Source of the DNA: Paenibacillus sp. LHD-117
Lineage (GTDB): Bacteria > Bacillota > Bacilli > Paenibacillales > Paenibacillaceae
Direction: 5' to 3'
DNA length: 64,000 bases
Assembly (NCBI RefSeq): GCF_030929555.1
Contig: NZ_JAVFVT010000036.1
Coordinates: forward strand, 1-64,000
Numbering within the stretch: the first letter of the stretch is position 1; every line of letters begins with the position of its first letter. A program made the translations under genes and the position numbers. Below are positions 8,340 to 16,726 of this stretch, piece by piece. Under the pieces are notes generated by a model that was not told where the DNA came from, made no database searches, and saw only the letters and a program-made list of their open reading frames with translations.

Positions 8340-9488
8340 ATGATCATCGGCGTACCCAAAGAAATTAAAAACAACGAGTACCGCGTGGGCATGACACCGG
8401 GCTCCGTGCTTTCCTACGCGAAGGCCGGCCATGAGGTGCTGGTGGAAAGCGGCGCGGGCGCCGGCATCGGCTTCCCGGATGAGGCGTACGAGCAAGCGGG
8501 GGCCAGAATCGTGGCTTCGGCGGACGAAGCTTGGGCTGCGGAGATGGTCGTCAAGGTGAAGGAGCCGCTGCCGCGGGAATACGGCTATTTTCGCGAGGGG
8601 CTGATCTTGTACACTTACCTCCATCTGGCTCCCGAACCGGAATTGACGAAAGCGCTTGTTGATCGCAAAGTGACGGCCATCGCCTATGAGACGATCCAGC
8701 TCGACAACGGCAGCTTGCCGCTGCTGACGCCGATGAGCGAGGTAGCCGGCCGCATGTCCGTCCAGATCGGCGCGCATTTCCTGGAGAAGGCTCATGGCGG
8801 CAAAGGTATTCTGCTCAGCGGCGTGCCGGGCGTCGAGCCGGCCAAGGTTACGATTATCGGCGGCGGAATCGTAGGCACGAACGCGGCCAAGATGGCGCTC
8901 GGGCTAGGCGCGGAGGTCAGCATCGTCGACGTTAACCCGGATCGGCTTCGCCAGCTGGACGACATGTTCGGCGGACGCGTGAAGACGCTTATGTCCAGCC
9001 CGTACGCCATCGCCGAAGCCGTACGCCGGGCCGATCTCGTCGTCGGCGCTGTACTAATCCCTGGCGCACGCGCGCCTCGTCTCGTGACCGAGGAGATGGT
9101 GAAGACGATGAGCCCCGGCTCGGTCATCGTCGACGTCGCGATCGATCAGGGCGGCTCGATCGAGACGATCGACCGGATCACGACGCACGACGAGCCGACT
9201 TACGTGAAGCACGGCGTCGTTCACTATGCCGTCGCGAACATGCCTGGCGCCGTGGCTCGCACGTCCACGATCGCGCTTACGAATGTGACGACGCCTTACG
9301 GGCTGCAAATCGCCACTAAAGGCTACGTCCGCGCCGCGCTCGACAGCAAGGCGATCGCGCGCGGCGTCAACGTCGTCGCGGGCCGCGTCGCGTACAAAGC
9401 AGTCGCGGAATCGCATGGATACGAGTCGGCGAATATCGATACGCTGCTGCTTGGCGGAGCGCCCGCGCTTGAGGCCGCTCGCGGGTAA
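8340..9488 (+). CDS. ald: alanine dehydrogenase
   Basis: Ald catalyses NAD-dependent oxidative deamination of L-alanine to pyruvate and ammonia (hexameric, cytoplasmic). The 382-residue product begins MIIGVPKEIKNNEYRVGMTP, the standard Ald N-terminus. It has the catalytic Lys in VVKVKEPLP and His in LYTYLHLAPEPEL, the Rossmann motif GGGIVGTNAAKMALG with the adenosine-binding Asp in VDVNPDRL, and the C-terminal MPGAVARTSTIALTN block. A frame opens at 8256, but the ATG at 8340 has AGAGAGG upstream and gives the normal start. The preceding PucR-type gene probably activates it. In sporeformers Ald supplies pyruvate during sporulation and use of alanine. Confidence 0.97.
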   Translation: MIIGVPKEIKNNEYRVGMTPGSVLSYAKAGHEVLVESGAGAGIGFPDEAYEQAGARIVASADEAWAAEMVVKVKEPLPREYGYFREGLILYTYLHLAPEPELTKALVDRKVTAIAYETIQLDNGSLPLLTPMSEVAGRMSVQIGAHFLEKAHGGKGILLSGVPGVEPAKVTIIGGGIVGTNAAKMALGLGAEVSIVDVNPDRLRQLDDMFGGRVKTLMSSPYAIAEAVRRADLVVGAVLIPGARAPRLVTEEMVKTMSPGSVIVDVAIDQGGSIETIDRITTHDEPTYVKHGVVHYAVANMPGAVARTSTIALTNVTTPYGLQIATKGYVRAALDSKAIARGVNVVAGRVAYKAVAESHGYESANIDTLLLGGAPALEAARG

Positions 9489-9511
9489 GCCGCTAGAAAT
9501 TCAGCCCCTCC

Positions 9512-11107
9512 TCACTTCTTCAAATCGCTGGGAGCTGCGCCCCAATATTTGCGGAACACTTTGGCGAAATAACTGATGTCGTGATAACCTACGGCAGCAG
9601 CCGCATCGTATACCTTGGTGTCTCCGAGCAGCAGCTCCTTAGCCCGTTCCATCCTCCTTGTAAGCACATAACTCGAATACGATTCTCCCGTTTCTTTCTT
9701 GAACAGACGGCTCAAGTAAGAGGAATTCACGTACATCTGCTCCGCAAGGGTATGGAGGCTCAGGTCGCCCTCCAACATCCGGTCCACGGTCTCGACGATT
9801 TGTTTCACCAACTGATGGCTGGAGCTTTTTCTTTCGTTTTCCAGATAGGCGGCAATATGCACGATGACCCTTTTGGCCCACTCCACGATCTGATCTTTGG
9901 ACACCAAAGTTCCGAGCGATAGAAAAAAAGCATAGTCATTTGACAATACCTTCTGCACGGGCCATCCCTGAGACTGGATAATGCGGGTGAACACGCCGCT
10001 CAAATAAAGCAGATGCTCATACACAAGCTCGGAAGAATCGGCATGCGCGTACGCCTTCTCCACATAACGATCGATCAAAGCGTTCGCTTTCGCCGCTTCT
10101 CCGGTATAAACGGCAATCTCCAGCTGCCTCTCGAAATCCGAATCGAGCAGGATGGACCGTTCGCTCTTCCTGACTTCCGGATAGGGAATCGCGATGCCGT
10201 TCCCGTAGATCGCCCGTTGCCGGAGCGCCTGGCAAGCCTGCTGATAGGATTGCGGCACTCCGGCGAGATCCCCCGCAGTTCCCATGCCGGCGCTTGCCGT
10301 AAGCTTCAAGCACTCCTTAACCACGTTAAGCAAACGCGTCAACCTTGCATTGATCCGCTTGGCCATGTCGCTGTCCGTCTCGTCTAGCCGACTCACGAAC
10401 AACAAGACGGTCGAACCGTTCGCGTCGTTAAATACCCATCCATCCGCGGGCGGCATTACTTCCTTGGCTATACGCTCGAGCGAAAACTGCAGAAGCGGCA
10501 TATCCCTCGCCGAGAACCGGGTTTCCGCCTCAGGCAGCGGATCGATCTCGCATACGGATACCGCGTAATTTAAACCATCCCGCAGCTCCAGCTCCAATTC
10601 GGCGGAATGCTTACGCAGCTCCCAATCCGCGTAACGGTTCGAAACCCAGCCGCGCAGGAAATCCTCCTGCAGCTGCGGCAGTCTAACGCGCCACATCCGC
10701 TGAAGCTCGATCAGATTATGTTTCTCCGACAGCTCCTTCCGGATTTCATCCGCAACCTCCAGAACGGTGCTTAGTACCTCCTCCTCCCCTGCAGGCTTAA
10801 GCAAATATCTCGTAACGCCCAGCCCGATCGCCCGCTGCGCATACCCGAAATCGTCATGCCCGCTCAAAATAATGATCCGAGTCCCAGGCTCGCGCTCCAG
10901 GACGGCTTCGGCCAAGGTGAGGCCGTCCATCTCCGGCATCTCGATATCGAGCAGCAGAATCTCAGGCATCCGCCGCTCCAGGATGGCCAGCGCGTCTTTG
11001 CCGTTCTCGGCGATCGCCACGACCTCGATCCCGTGCATCTCCCACGGAATATTGTTCGCGAGACTGTTCAATATGCGGATTTCATCTTCGACGATCATCA
11101 GATTCAT
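9512..11107 (-). CDS. YesN-type response regulator (REC + AraC HTH), system 1
   Basis: This is a 531-residue two-component regulator. The receiver domain (about 1-120) has the acidic pocket EDE and the phospho-acceptor Asp54 in LLLDIEMPEMDG, with the conserved Lys in RYLLKPAG. The middle is a long linker without a named fold. The last ~100 residues are an AraC-type DNA-binding domain (LAEQMYVNSSYLSRLFKKETG, then YDAAAAVGYHDISYFAKVFRKY). It overlaps the kinase gene upstream by 26 bp and is the last gene of sugar-uptake operon 1. YesN proteins normally activate the promoter of the transport operon they belong to. Confidence 0.93.
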   Translation of the reverse strand: MNLMIVEDEIRILNSLANNIPWEMHGIEVVAIAENGKDALAILERRMPEILLLDIEMPEMDGLTLAEAVLEREPGTRIIILSGHDDFGYAQRAIGLGVTRYLLKPAGEEEVLSTVLEVADEIRKELSEKHNLIELQRMWRVRLPQLQEDFLRGWVSNRYADWELRKHSAELELELRDGLNYAVSVCEIDPLPEAETRFSARDMPLLQFSLERIAKEVMPPADGWVFNDANGSTVLLFVSRLDETDSDMAKRINARLTRLLNVVKECLKLTASAGMGTAGDLAGVPQSYQQACQALRQRAIYGNGIAIPYPEVRKSERSILLDSDFERQLEIAVYTGEAAKANALIDRYVEKAYAHADSSELVYEHLLYLSGVFTRIIQSQGWPVQKVLSNDYAFFLSLGTLVSKDQIVEWAKRVIVHIAAYLENERKSSSHQLVKQIVETVDRMLEGDLSLHTLAEQMYVNSSYLSRLFKKETGESYSSYVLTRRMERAKELLLGDTKVYDAAAAVGYHDISYFAKVFRKYWGAAPSDLKK

Positions 11108-12950
11108 GCGACACTTCCCCTTCCCATTCGCTCCGGCAACGATCGGCCGGCAGATCGATGCACGCGGTCGTGCCCGCGCCTTCTTCGCTGTCGATGGTGA
11201 ACTCGGCGGTATCGCCGTAATACAGCCCGATTCTCGACTTCACGTTGCGCAATCCGAAAAATTCGCCGTTCCGCTCTGCGTCGGCGTGCGTCTCCCCGCC
11301 GCCGTAGCCAGCCAGCGCGGTACGAATGCGCTCCATTCTGTCCTCGCCGATCCCCTTGCCATTGTCCGATACGGTCAGGATCAGCCTATCCCCTTGAAGT
11401 TCCGCCGATATCCGCAGCTCGCCGTCCCGCTTCTTCTTCTCCAGCCCATGTAGAATGGCGTTCTCGACCAGCGGCTGCAGGATCAGCTTGAGAATATACA
11501 GCCCGCCGCTGTCCGGGTCGGCATCGTACCGAACGGTGAACTGCCCGACGAACCGAAGCTGCTGCACGCGGATATAGTAGCCGAGATGGGAGAACGTTTC
11601 CTCGACCGTGAACGCTTCCCGTCCTTTGCTCAAGCTGAGCCGGAAAAACTTCGAGAGGTTCAGCACCATCTCGCTTATTTCTTCGGCATCGTAATTTTTG
11701 GCCGACCAATAGATGGAATCGAGCGTGTTGTACAGGAAGTGGGGATTGATCTGCGACTGCAGAAACTTCAGCTCCGTCTTCGTCAGCCGAAGCTGCTGCT
11801 CGTAGATGTCCCGAATCAAGTGCCGCTGCTGCTCCACCGTCTGGTTGAACGCGTCGGTCAAATAACCGAGCTCGTCCTGCCGGTTGTTGGCGAGCTTCGT
11901 ATCCAATTTCCCCAGGCGCAGCTGCCTCATCCCGGACACCAGCGAAGAGATCGGCGACGCAATGCCGCTGTAGACGAGCCAGGAAATCCATACCGCAAGA
12001 AGACAGCTGATTAAAATGATCCAATACGAAAATATTTCGAGCGGCTTCGATTTCTTATAGATTTCGCGTTCCGGCTGCTCGAGGATCAGCGTCCAGCCAG
12101 TGGAAGGCGAATCGACGCGCACCACCATGTTCCTTTGCTCCGATCCCGGCGCCTCCCTTACCGTCAGGCTCTGTTCGGACAAATTTGTCATATCCATCCT
12201 CCGGTCGGCCGGCGCGTTTGTCACGATCAATCTTCCGGCATTGTCGAGCAGGTAAACATGCGAACCGGCGCTGGGCACAAGGCTCATCAAATAACCGAGC
12301 AGCTTGCTCTTCGGCACGGACAGCATCAGGACGTTATTCCCCTTCTCCCGGCTGTACAGATCCATCCGTTGCATGAGCACGATCTGGGATTCGTTGTAGA
12401 CGGGATCGGCCCAGCCCATTAGCGATTCTTCATGGCGGTCCGGGAGATACAGGATATACGAGCCGCTTGCCCGCACAACGTCGCGGTACCACTGCTCCTC
12501 GGCCGCCTGGGGCCTATGGAGCGAGCCGATGCTGCTCGACAGCAGCCTCCCTGTGTTGCCGTGATAGATGGCCACGGAAGACAAGCTCGGATTCACCGCT
12601 GCGATATTCGAAATTTCCTCCATTACTTGGGAGAAATCGATCAATGTTTCCGTCGACAGGGTTTCCCCATCGTCATGATTCAGCAGTGAAGTCAGACTGC
12701 GATCCGTCGAAAGCAGCGTCGACAAGCTTTTGACCCCGCCTATCGTCAGGTCCACATATTCAAGCGCCGAGCCCATCGCGCTCATCGTCCGTTCGCCGAG
12801 CTCCTGCTCAAGAATCCGCTGCGAGCGGTCGTTGGCGAACAGGCTGAAAGAGATGAGCGGCAGCAGAATCATGATGAAATAACAGGTCAACCTGAACTGG
12901 ATGGACTGCTTGAACAAGTCCCGAAAATCGCCGAGCCGCTTCATCTCCAT
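11082..12950 (-). CDS. YesM-type sensor histidine kinase, system 1
   Basis: This is a 622-residue membrane kinase. A first membrane helix (about 21-41) and a second (about 305-330, SYWIILISCLLAVWISWLVY) flank an extracytoplasmic sensing domain of about 260 residues. A HAMP segment follows, then the His_kinase domain with QINPHFLYNTLDS (phospho-His in PHFLYN), and an HATPase domain with NAILHGLE, DNGKGIG and GLRNVKSRIGLYYG. It is the partner of the overlapping YesN gene. Its gene follows the solute-binding lipoprotein gene, so the signal is probably the transported oligosaccharide or its binding protein. Confidence 0.93.
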   Translation of the reverse strand: MEMKRLGDFRDLFKQSIQFRLTCYFIMILLPLISFSLFANDRSQRILEQELGERTMSAMGSALEYVDLTIGGVKSLSTLLSTDRSLTSLLNHDDGETLSTETLIDFSQVMEEISNIAAVNPSLSSVAIYHGNTGRLLSSSIGSLHRPQAAEEQWYRDVVRASGSYILYLPDRHEESLMGWADPVYNESQIVLMQRMDLYSREKGNNVLMLSVPKSKLLGYLMSLVPSAGSHVYLLDNAGRLIVTNAPADRRMDMTNLSEQSLTVREAPGSEQRNMVVRVDSPSTGWTLILEQPEREIYKKSKPLEIFSYWIILISCLLAVWISWLVYSGIASPISSLVSGMRQLRLGKLDTKLANNRQDELGYLTDAFNQTVEQQRHLIRDIYEQQLRLTKTELKFLQSQINPHFLYNTLDSIYWSAKNYDAEEISEMVLNLSKFFRLSLSKGREAFTVEETFSHLGYYIRVQQLRFVGQFTVRYDADPDSGGLYILKLILQPLVENAILHGLEKKKRDGELRISAELQGDRLILTVSDNGKGIGEDRMERIRTALAGYGGGETHADAERNGEFFGLRNVKSRIGLYYGDTAEFTIDSEEGAGTTACIDLPADRCRSEWEGEVSHESDDRRR

Positions 12951-13011
12951 ACCTCCACAAGTTGCCGAATAATGCGATTATAACCCGCTGTGCGCATGGC
13001 GGATAGCGGAA

Positions 13012-13036
13012 ATGGCGCTCACTTGGGGAGCGCCAT
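13012..13036 (-). terminator. hairpin between binding-protein and kinase genes
   Basis: ATGGCGCTC (13012-13020) and GAGCGCCAT (13028-13036) form a perfect 9-bp stem with a 7-nt loop. On the minus strand only three T follow, so it is likely a partial terminator or an mRNA-stabilising hairpin that lowers kinase/regulator expression relative to the abundant binding protein. Confidence 0.6.
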
Positions 13037-13056
13037 CTTTTTGGTCCTATTGCTAG

Positions 13057-14613
13057 TTACTTGTTCTCCGCGTACCAGGCGTTGACTTCCTCGGTAATTA
13101 CGTCTCCGCCCTTCTTCTTCCATTCTTCCACGAACTTGTCGAACGCTTCGATCGGCTGCTTGCCTACGATGATCTCCGTAAAATATTCCGTCTCGAGCTT
13201 GTTCAGATCCGCGGAGTGCTTGCCCATGCCCGTCGTCGGCACGCCGAAGTATTGGTCGCGGATAGCCACTTCGGCAATGCGGTCGATATTGTCGTTCAGC
13301 TTGAACTCCACGCCCAGCGAATCCAGGCGGGCACGTTCTTCCTCCGCGCCGTATGGACGGATCGACTCGCCCAGCGTCTGGCGGTAGATGTGCTCGTTAT
13401 GCTTTTCGAAGTCCGTCACGATTTTGCCGTTCTCCGTCTTCCATACCTCGTTCTCGAAGCCGAGCAGCAGCGTCTTGTAGCCTTCTCCGTTCATGAAGTT
13501 CAGCATGCGGACGACGGCGTCGGCGTTCTTGCTCGTCACCGGCACGACGTTGTAGCCGGCGATGTAGCCGTAGCCCGTAGTGCCTTGCTTGCCTTGCGGT
13601 CCCGTCGGGAAGTCCAGCGCGATCCATTCCGCCTTCGGATCGTTCTTCTGGCTCGTCAGGATCGGTCCGCGGGTATCGTACCAGAAGGCCGAGAACAGAC
13701 CGACTTGGCCGCTGGCGATCTTCTCGCTGAAGTTCGCTTCTTTATTAAGCATCCACTCCGGATCGATCAAGCCGTCCTTGTGCAATCCAGCGATGAACGC
13801 AAGCGCGTCCTTCATTTCCGGCAGCGTGCTCGAGTTGACGAGCTTGCCGTCGCGCTCCGTCCACATGCCCTTCTGGATGCCGTGCGCTCCGAGGAGCGGA
13901 GCCATTCTTGCGAGATTTTCCGCCAGAATGAAGCCGTACGTGTCGTCCTTGTTATCGCCGTCCGGATCGTCTTCCTTGAACGCTCGCATCACTTCGCGGT
14001 ACTCCTCGAGCGTCTTCGGCGGCTGCAGGCCGAGATTGTCCAGCCAATCCTTGCGCACGTACATCAGCTCGTTGCCCGGGACCGCGTTCATGGACGGAAT
14101 CGCGTAGATTTTGCCGTCGATCGTAACCGTCTTCCAAGCGTCCTCCGGAATGTTCTTCAGCAGGTCCTGACCGTATTTCTCGAGCGCCTCGTTGAGCGGC
14201 TGAAGCGCTTTCTGTTTCACGTAGCTTTCGAACCAGCTGGCGTCCCACGTGTAGAGGGAATCCGGCAGTTCGCCCGATGCCATGATCACGTTGAGCGCAT
14301 CCTGATAGCCGTCCGCGGGCGGTATTTGCAGCGTAATATCCAGGTTCGTGTTCTCCCGGATGTAATCGATATACGGATTGTTGTTTTCGTCCATGCCGTC
14401 CGGGAACTTGCGTCCGCCGTTGTTGAAGACGACCTTGATCGATTTTTTCTCCAGCTCTGCGGTTGCATTGTTGCCGGAAGCTTCGTTCGACGCCTTAGGC
14501 GAAGCGGCAGGATCCGCCTCGCTCCCCCCTCCGTTGCCGTTCGAAGAACAAGCTGTCAATCCCGCCATTGCAGCAATAAGCGCGAGCGATACGGTTTGTT
14601 TCCATTTTGCCAT
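13057..14613 (-). CDS. sugar ABC transporter solute-binding lipoprotein (LplA-like), operon 1
   Basis: This is a 518-residue secreted lipoprotein. The signal peptide ends in the lipobox LTAC with Cys22 as the lipidated residue, followed by a low-complexity Gly/Ser/Ala/Asn linker. The rest is a type-1 extracellular solute-binding fold of the LplA/YtcQ class, typical of Paenibacillus oligosaccharide importers. It captures the substrate for the two permeases encoded just upstream (48-bp gap). The ATG at 14613 has GAGGGG upstream. The substrate is not deducible from sequence. No ATPase gene is nearby; these systems usually share MsmX. Confidence 0.9.
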   Translation of the reverse strand: MAKWKQTVSLALIAAMAGLTACSSNGNGGGSEADPAASPKASNEASGNNATAELEKKSIKVVFNNGGRKFPDGMDENNNPYIDYIRENTNLDITLQIPPADGYQDALNVIMASGELPDSLYTWDASWFESYVKQKALQPLNEALEKYGQDLLKNIPEDAWKTVTIDGKIYAIPSMNAVPGNELMYVRKDWLDNLGLQPPKTLEEYREVMRAFKEDDPDGDNKDDTYGFILAENLARMAPLLGAHGIQKGMWTERDGKLVNSSTLPEMKDALAFIAGLHKDGLIDPEWMLNKEANFSEKIASGQVGLFSAFWYDTRGPILTSQKNDPKAEWIALDFPTGPQGKQGTTGYGYIAGYNVVPVTSKNADAVVRMLNFMNGEGYKTLLLGFENEVWKTENGKIVTDFEKHNEHIYRQTLGESIRPYGAEEERARLDSLGVEFKLNDNIDRIAEVAIRDQYFGVPTTGMGKHSADLNKLETEYFTEIIVGKQPIEAFDKFVEEWKKKGGDVITEEVNAWYAENK

Positions 14614-14661
14614 TCTGATTGATCCCCTCTCGATATCGTAGATAGAGTCGATAAAGTCGAT

Positions 14662-15543
14662 TTACCCTTTGACCGAACCAAGCATAATGCCTTTGACAAA
14701 ATATTTCTGAAGAAACGGATACACGATCAGAATCGGAATCGTGCTGGCGATCAGCGCGGCAGCCTTCAGCGATTCCAGCGCGAGCAGCGTACTGTCCATG
14801 TTCGCCGAATAACCCGAATTGTTGTCGATACCCGACTGGTTGAACATGATCAGCTCCCGCAGGTACACCTGCAGCGGGAACAGCTTGCGGTCCGTCACGT
14901 ACAGCACCGTGTCGAAGAACGAGTTCCAGTGGCCGACCGCGTGGAACAGCGTGATCGTTGCGATCGCCGGCATCGAGAGCGGAATGACGATCCGGAACAG
15001 GATGCCGAGATTGGAGCCTCCGTCGATTTTGGCCGATTCCTCCAGCTCCGCCGGAACGCTCTGGAAGAAGTTGCGGATGATGATGACGTTAAACGCGCTG
15101 ATGGCTCCCGGGATAATGTACGCCCAGAACGTGTTAAGCAGCCCAGTCTCCTTGACGATCAGGAAGGTTGGAATCATGCCGCCGCCGAACATCATGCTGA
15201 ATACGATCAGGAACATGATGACGGACCTGCCTTTAATATAAGGTTTGGCAATCGGATAAGCGAGCAAGCAGGTCAACACGACGTTGACGGCTGTGCCGGC
15301 AACCGTGCGCAGGAAGCTGATCTGGAACGATCGCAGAAATTCCTGCTCGCTGAGGACGCGGGTGTAGGCTTCAATCGAGAAGTCGACCGGCCACAGGGAT
15401 ACCTTCCCGGACGTGATGGCTTGGTGACTGCTGAACGACTGCGCCAGGACATGGACGAACGGCGCCAGCGCCAGCAGGGCGAATGCCCCCAGGAACACAT
15501 AGTTGATGGCCGATCCGATTTGTTCTCCTCTGGTTAATTTCAT
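14662..15543 (-). CDS. carbohydrate ABC transporter permease (YtcP/MalG type), operon 1
   Basis: This is a 293-residue inner-membrane permease with six predicted helices and the EAA-type ATPase-coupling loop ELEESAKIDGGSNLGILFRIVIP. The C-terminal end YFVKGIMLGSVKG is the characteristic ending of YtcP proteins. It pairs with the LplB-type permease immediately upstream (16-bp gap) to form the transmembrane channel. It is the second gene of operon 1; ribosome site AGGAGGC precedes the ATG. Confidence 0.93.
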   Translation of the reverse strand: MKLTRGEQIGSAINYVFLGAFALLALAPFVHVLAQSFSSHQAITSGKVSLWPVDFSIEAYTRVLSEQEFLRSFQISFLRTVAGTAVNVVLTCLLAYPIAKPYIKGRSVIMFLIVFSMMFGGGMIPTFLIVKETGLLNTFWAYIIPGAISAFNVIIIRNFFQSVPAELEESAKIDGGSNLGILFRIVIPLSMPAIATITLFHAVGHWNSFFDTVLYVTDRKLFPLQVYLRELIMFNQSGIDNNSGYSANMDSTLLALESLKAAALIASTIPILIVYPFLQKYFVKGIMLGSVKG

Positions 15544-15559
15544 GGCTTCGCCTCCTTGT

Positions 15560-16522
15560 CTACCAAATTCCCTCTTGACCGAGCTTCTTGGCCCCTCTGT
15601 TGGCCAGCACGACGAGGATCAGGCCGATCACCGCCTTAAACAATCCGACCGCCGTCGTAAAGCTGAATTTCGCCTGCTGGATGCCTTCCCGGTACACGTA
15701 CGTCTCGATGACGTCGGCGACGTCGTACACCAGCGAATTGTACAGGACGAAAATTTGTTCGAAACCGACGTCCAGCACATGTCCCAGCCGCAGCAGGAAC
15801 AGAATGACGATGACGCCCATCATCGAAGGCAGCGTAATGTGCAGGATCTGCTTCCATTTGCCCGCCCCGTCCATAATTGCCGCCTCGTAGAGCTGCGGAT
15901 CGATGCCCGCGATGGCCGCGAGGTAGATGATGGCGCCCCAGCCGACTTCCTTCCAGATGTCGCTGGCTACGATCACGGTCCGGAACCAATCCTCGCTGGT
16001 GAGGAAGAAGATCGGCTCGATGCCGAACAGGACGAGCACCTTGTTTACGATGCCCGAGGACGGCGACAGTACGTTGATCAGAATGCCGCCCACGATGATC
16101 CACGACAGGAAGTGAGGCAAATACACCAGCGTCTGGATCGACCGTTTGTACATCATGTGCCGGATTTCGTTCAGCATGATTGCGAGAATGATAGGCCCCG
16201 GGAAACCCCAGATCAGCTTGTAGATGCTGATGAGCAGCGTGTTGCGGAAGATCGTGTAGAAATCGTCGTCCGCGAACATGTCCCGGAAGTGCTGGAATCC
16301 GACCCACTCGCTCTCCCAGATGCCCGCGAACATGCTGTAATCTTGGAATGCGATGACGACCCCCCACATGGGCAAATACTTGTAGACGAGAAAATACAAA
16401 ATTCCGGGCAGCATGATTAAATACAAATCCCAATACGAACGAATGGAGCGAAACCGTTTGTTCGTCGGCTTCGCGGTCGATCCATTCAGCTCCTTTATGT
16501 CGGCAACGTCGATCGCAGCCAT
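15560..16522 (-). CDS. carbohydrate ABC transporter permease (LplB type), operon 1
   Basis: This is a permease of about 320 residues with six helices and the coupling loop LYEAAIMDGAGKWKQILHITLP. PGILYFLVYKYLPMWGVVIAF at the first helix is the LplB hallmark. An in-frame start at 16561 exists, but the ATG at 16522 has AGGGAGG nine bases upstream and is preferred. It is the first gene of operon 1, followed by the YtcP permease, the binding lipoprotein, YesM and YesN. Having the permeases before the binding protein is the reverse of operon 2. Confidence 0.93.
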   Translation of the reverse strand: MAAIDVADIKELNGSTAKPTNKRFRSIRSYWDLYLIMLPGILYFLVYKYLPMWGVVIAFQDYSMFAGIWESEWVGFQHFRDMFADDDFYTIFRNTLLISIYKLIWGFPGPIILAIMLNEIRHMMYKRSIQTLVYLPHFLSWIIVGGILINVLSPSSGIVNKVLVLFGIEPIFFLTSEDWFRTVIVASDIWKEVGWGAIIYLAAIAGIDPQLYEAAIMDGAGKWKQILHITLPSMMGVIVILFLLRLGHVLDVGFEQIFVLYNSLVYDVADVIETYVYREGIQQAKFSFTTAVGLFKAVIGLILVVLANRGAKKLGQEGIW

Positions 16523-16580
16523 GTCTACCAATCCTCCCTTGCTTTTTCGCGCGATTCTCATGCCTGTTCCGGATAAATTA

Positions 16581-16645
16581 ATTGTAAGAGAATCGACCTG
16601 TTTCGGTTAGACGATAGCGATGACCATTATCCGTAAATTGATGAC
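16581..16645 (-). promoter_or_regulatory. operon 1 promoter with possible YesN1 site
   Basis: On the minus strand a -10-like TACAAT lies at 16581-16586, about 60 bp upstream of the first operon 1 start. Some 45 bp further upstream is GTCATCAATTTACGGATAATG (16624-16644), which loosely resembles the motif found at the YesN2 promoters (GTCA, then TACG, then AATG) at about the same distance from the -10. It is probably the site of the paralogous YesN1, but the similarity is weak. Confidence 0.35.
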
Positions 16646-16726
16646 TCTTGAGGGAATCGAATGGGTAGAGCGTTTCCGGAAAATAAGGTACGATGGTACT
16701 ATCCATCATTGAGGGGAGCAAGTGGC

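Noticed and set aside
13216..14622. 468-codon plus-strand frame opposite the operon 1 binding protein
   Set aside because: Antisense shadow; composition unlike a real protein and the opposite strand encodes a clear lipoprotein.
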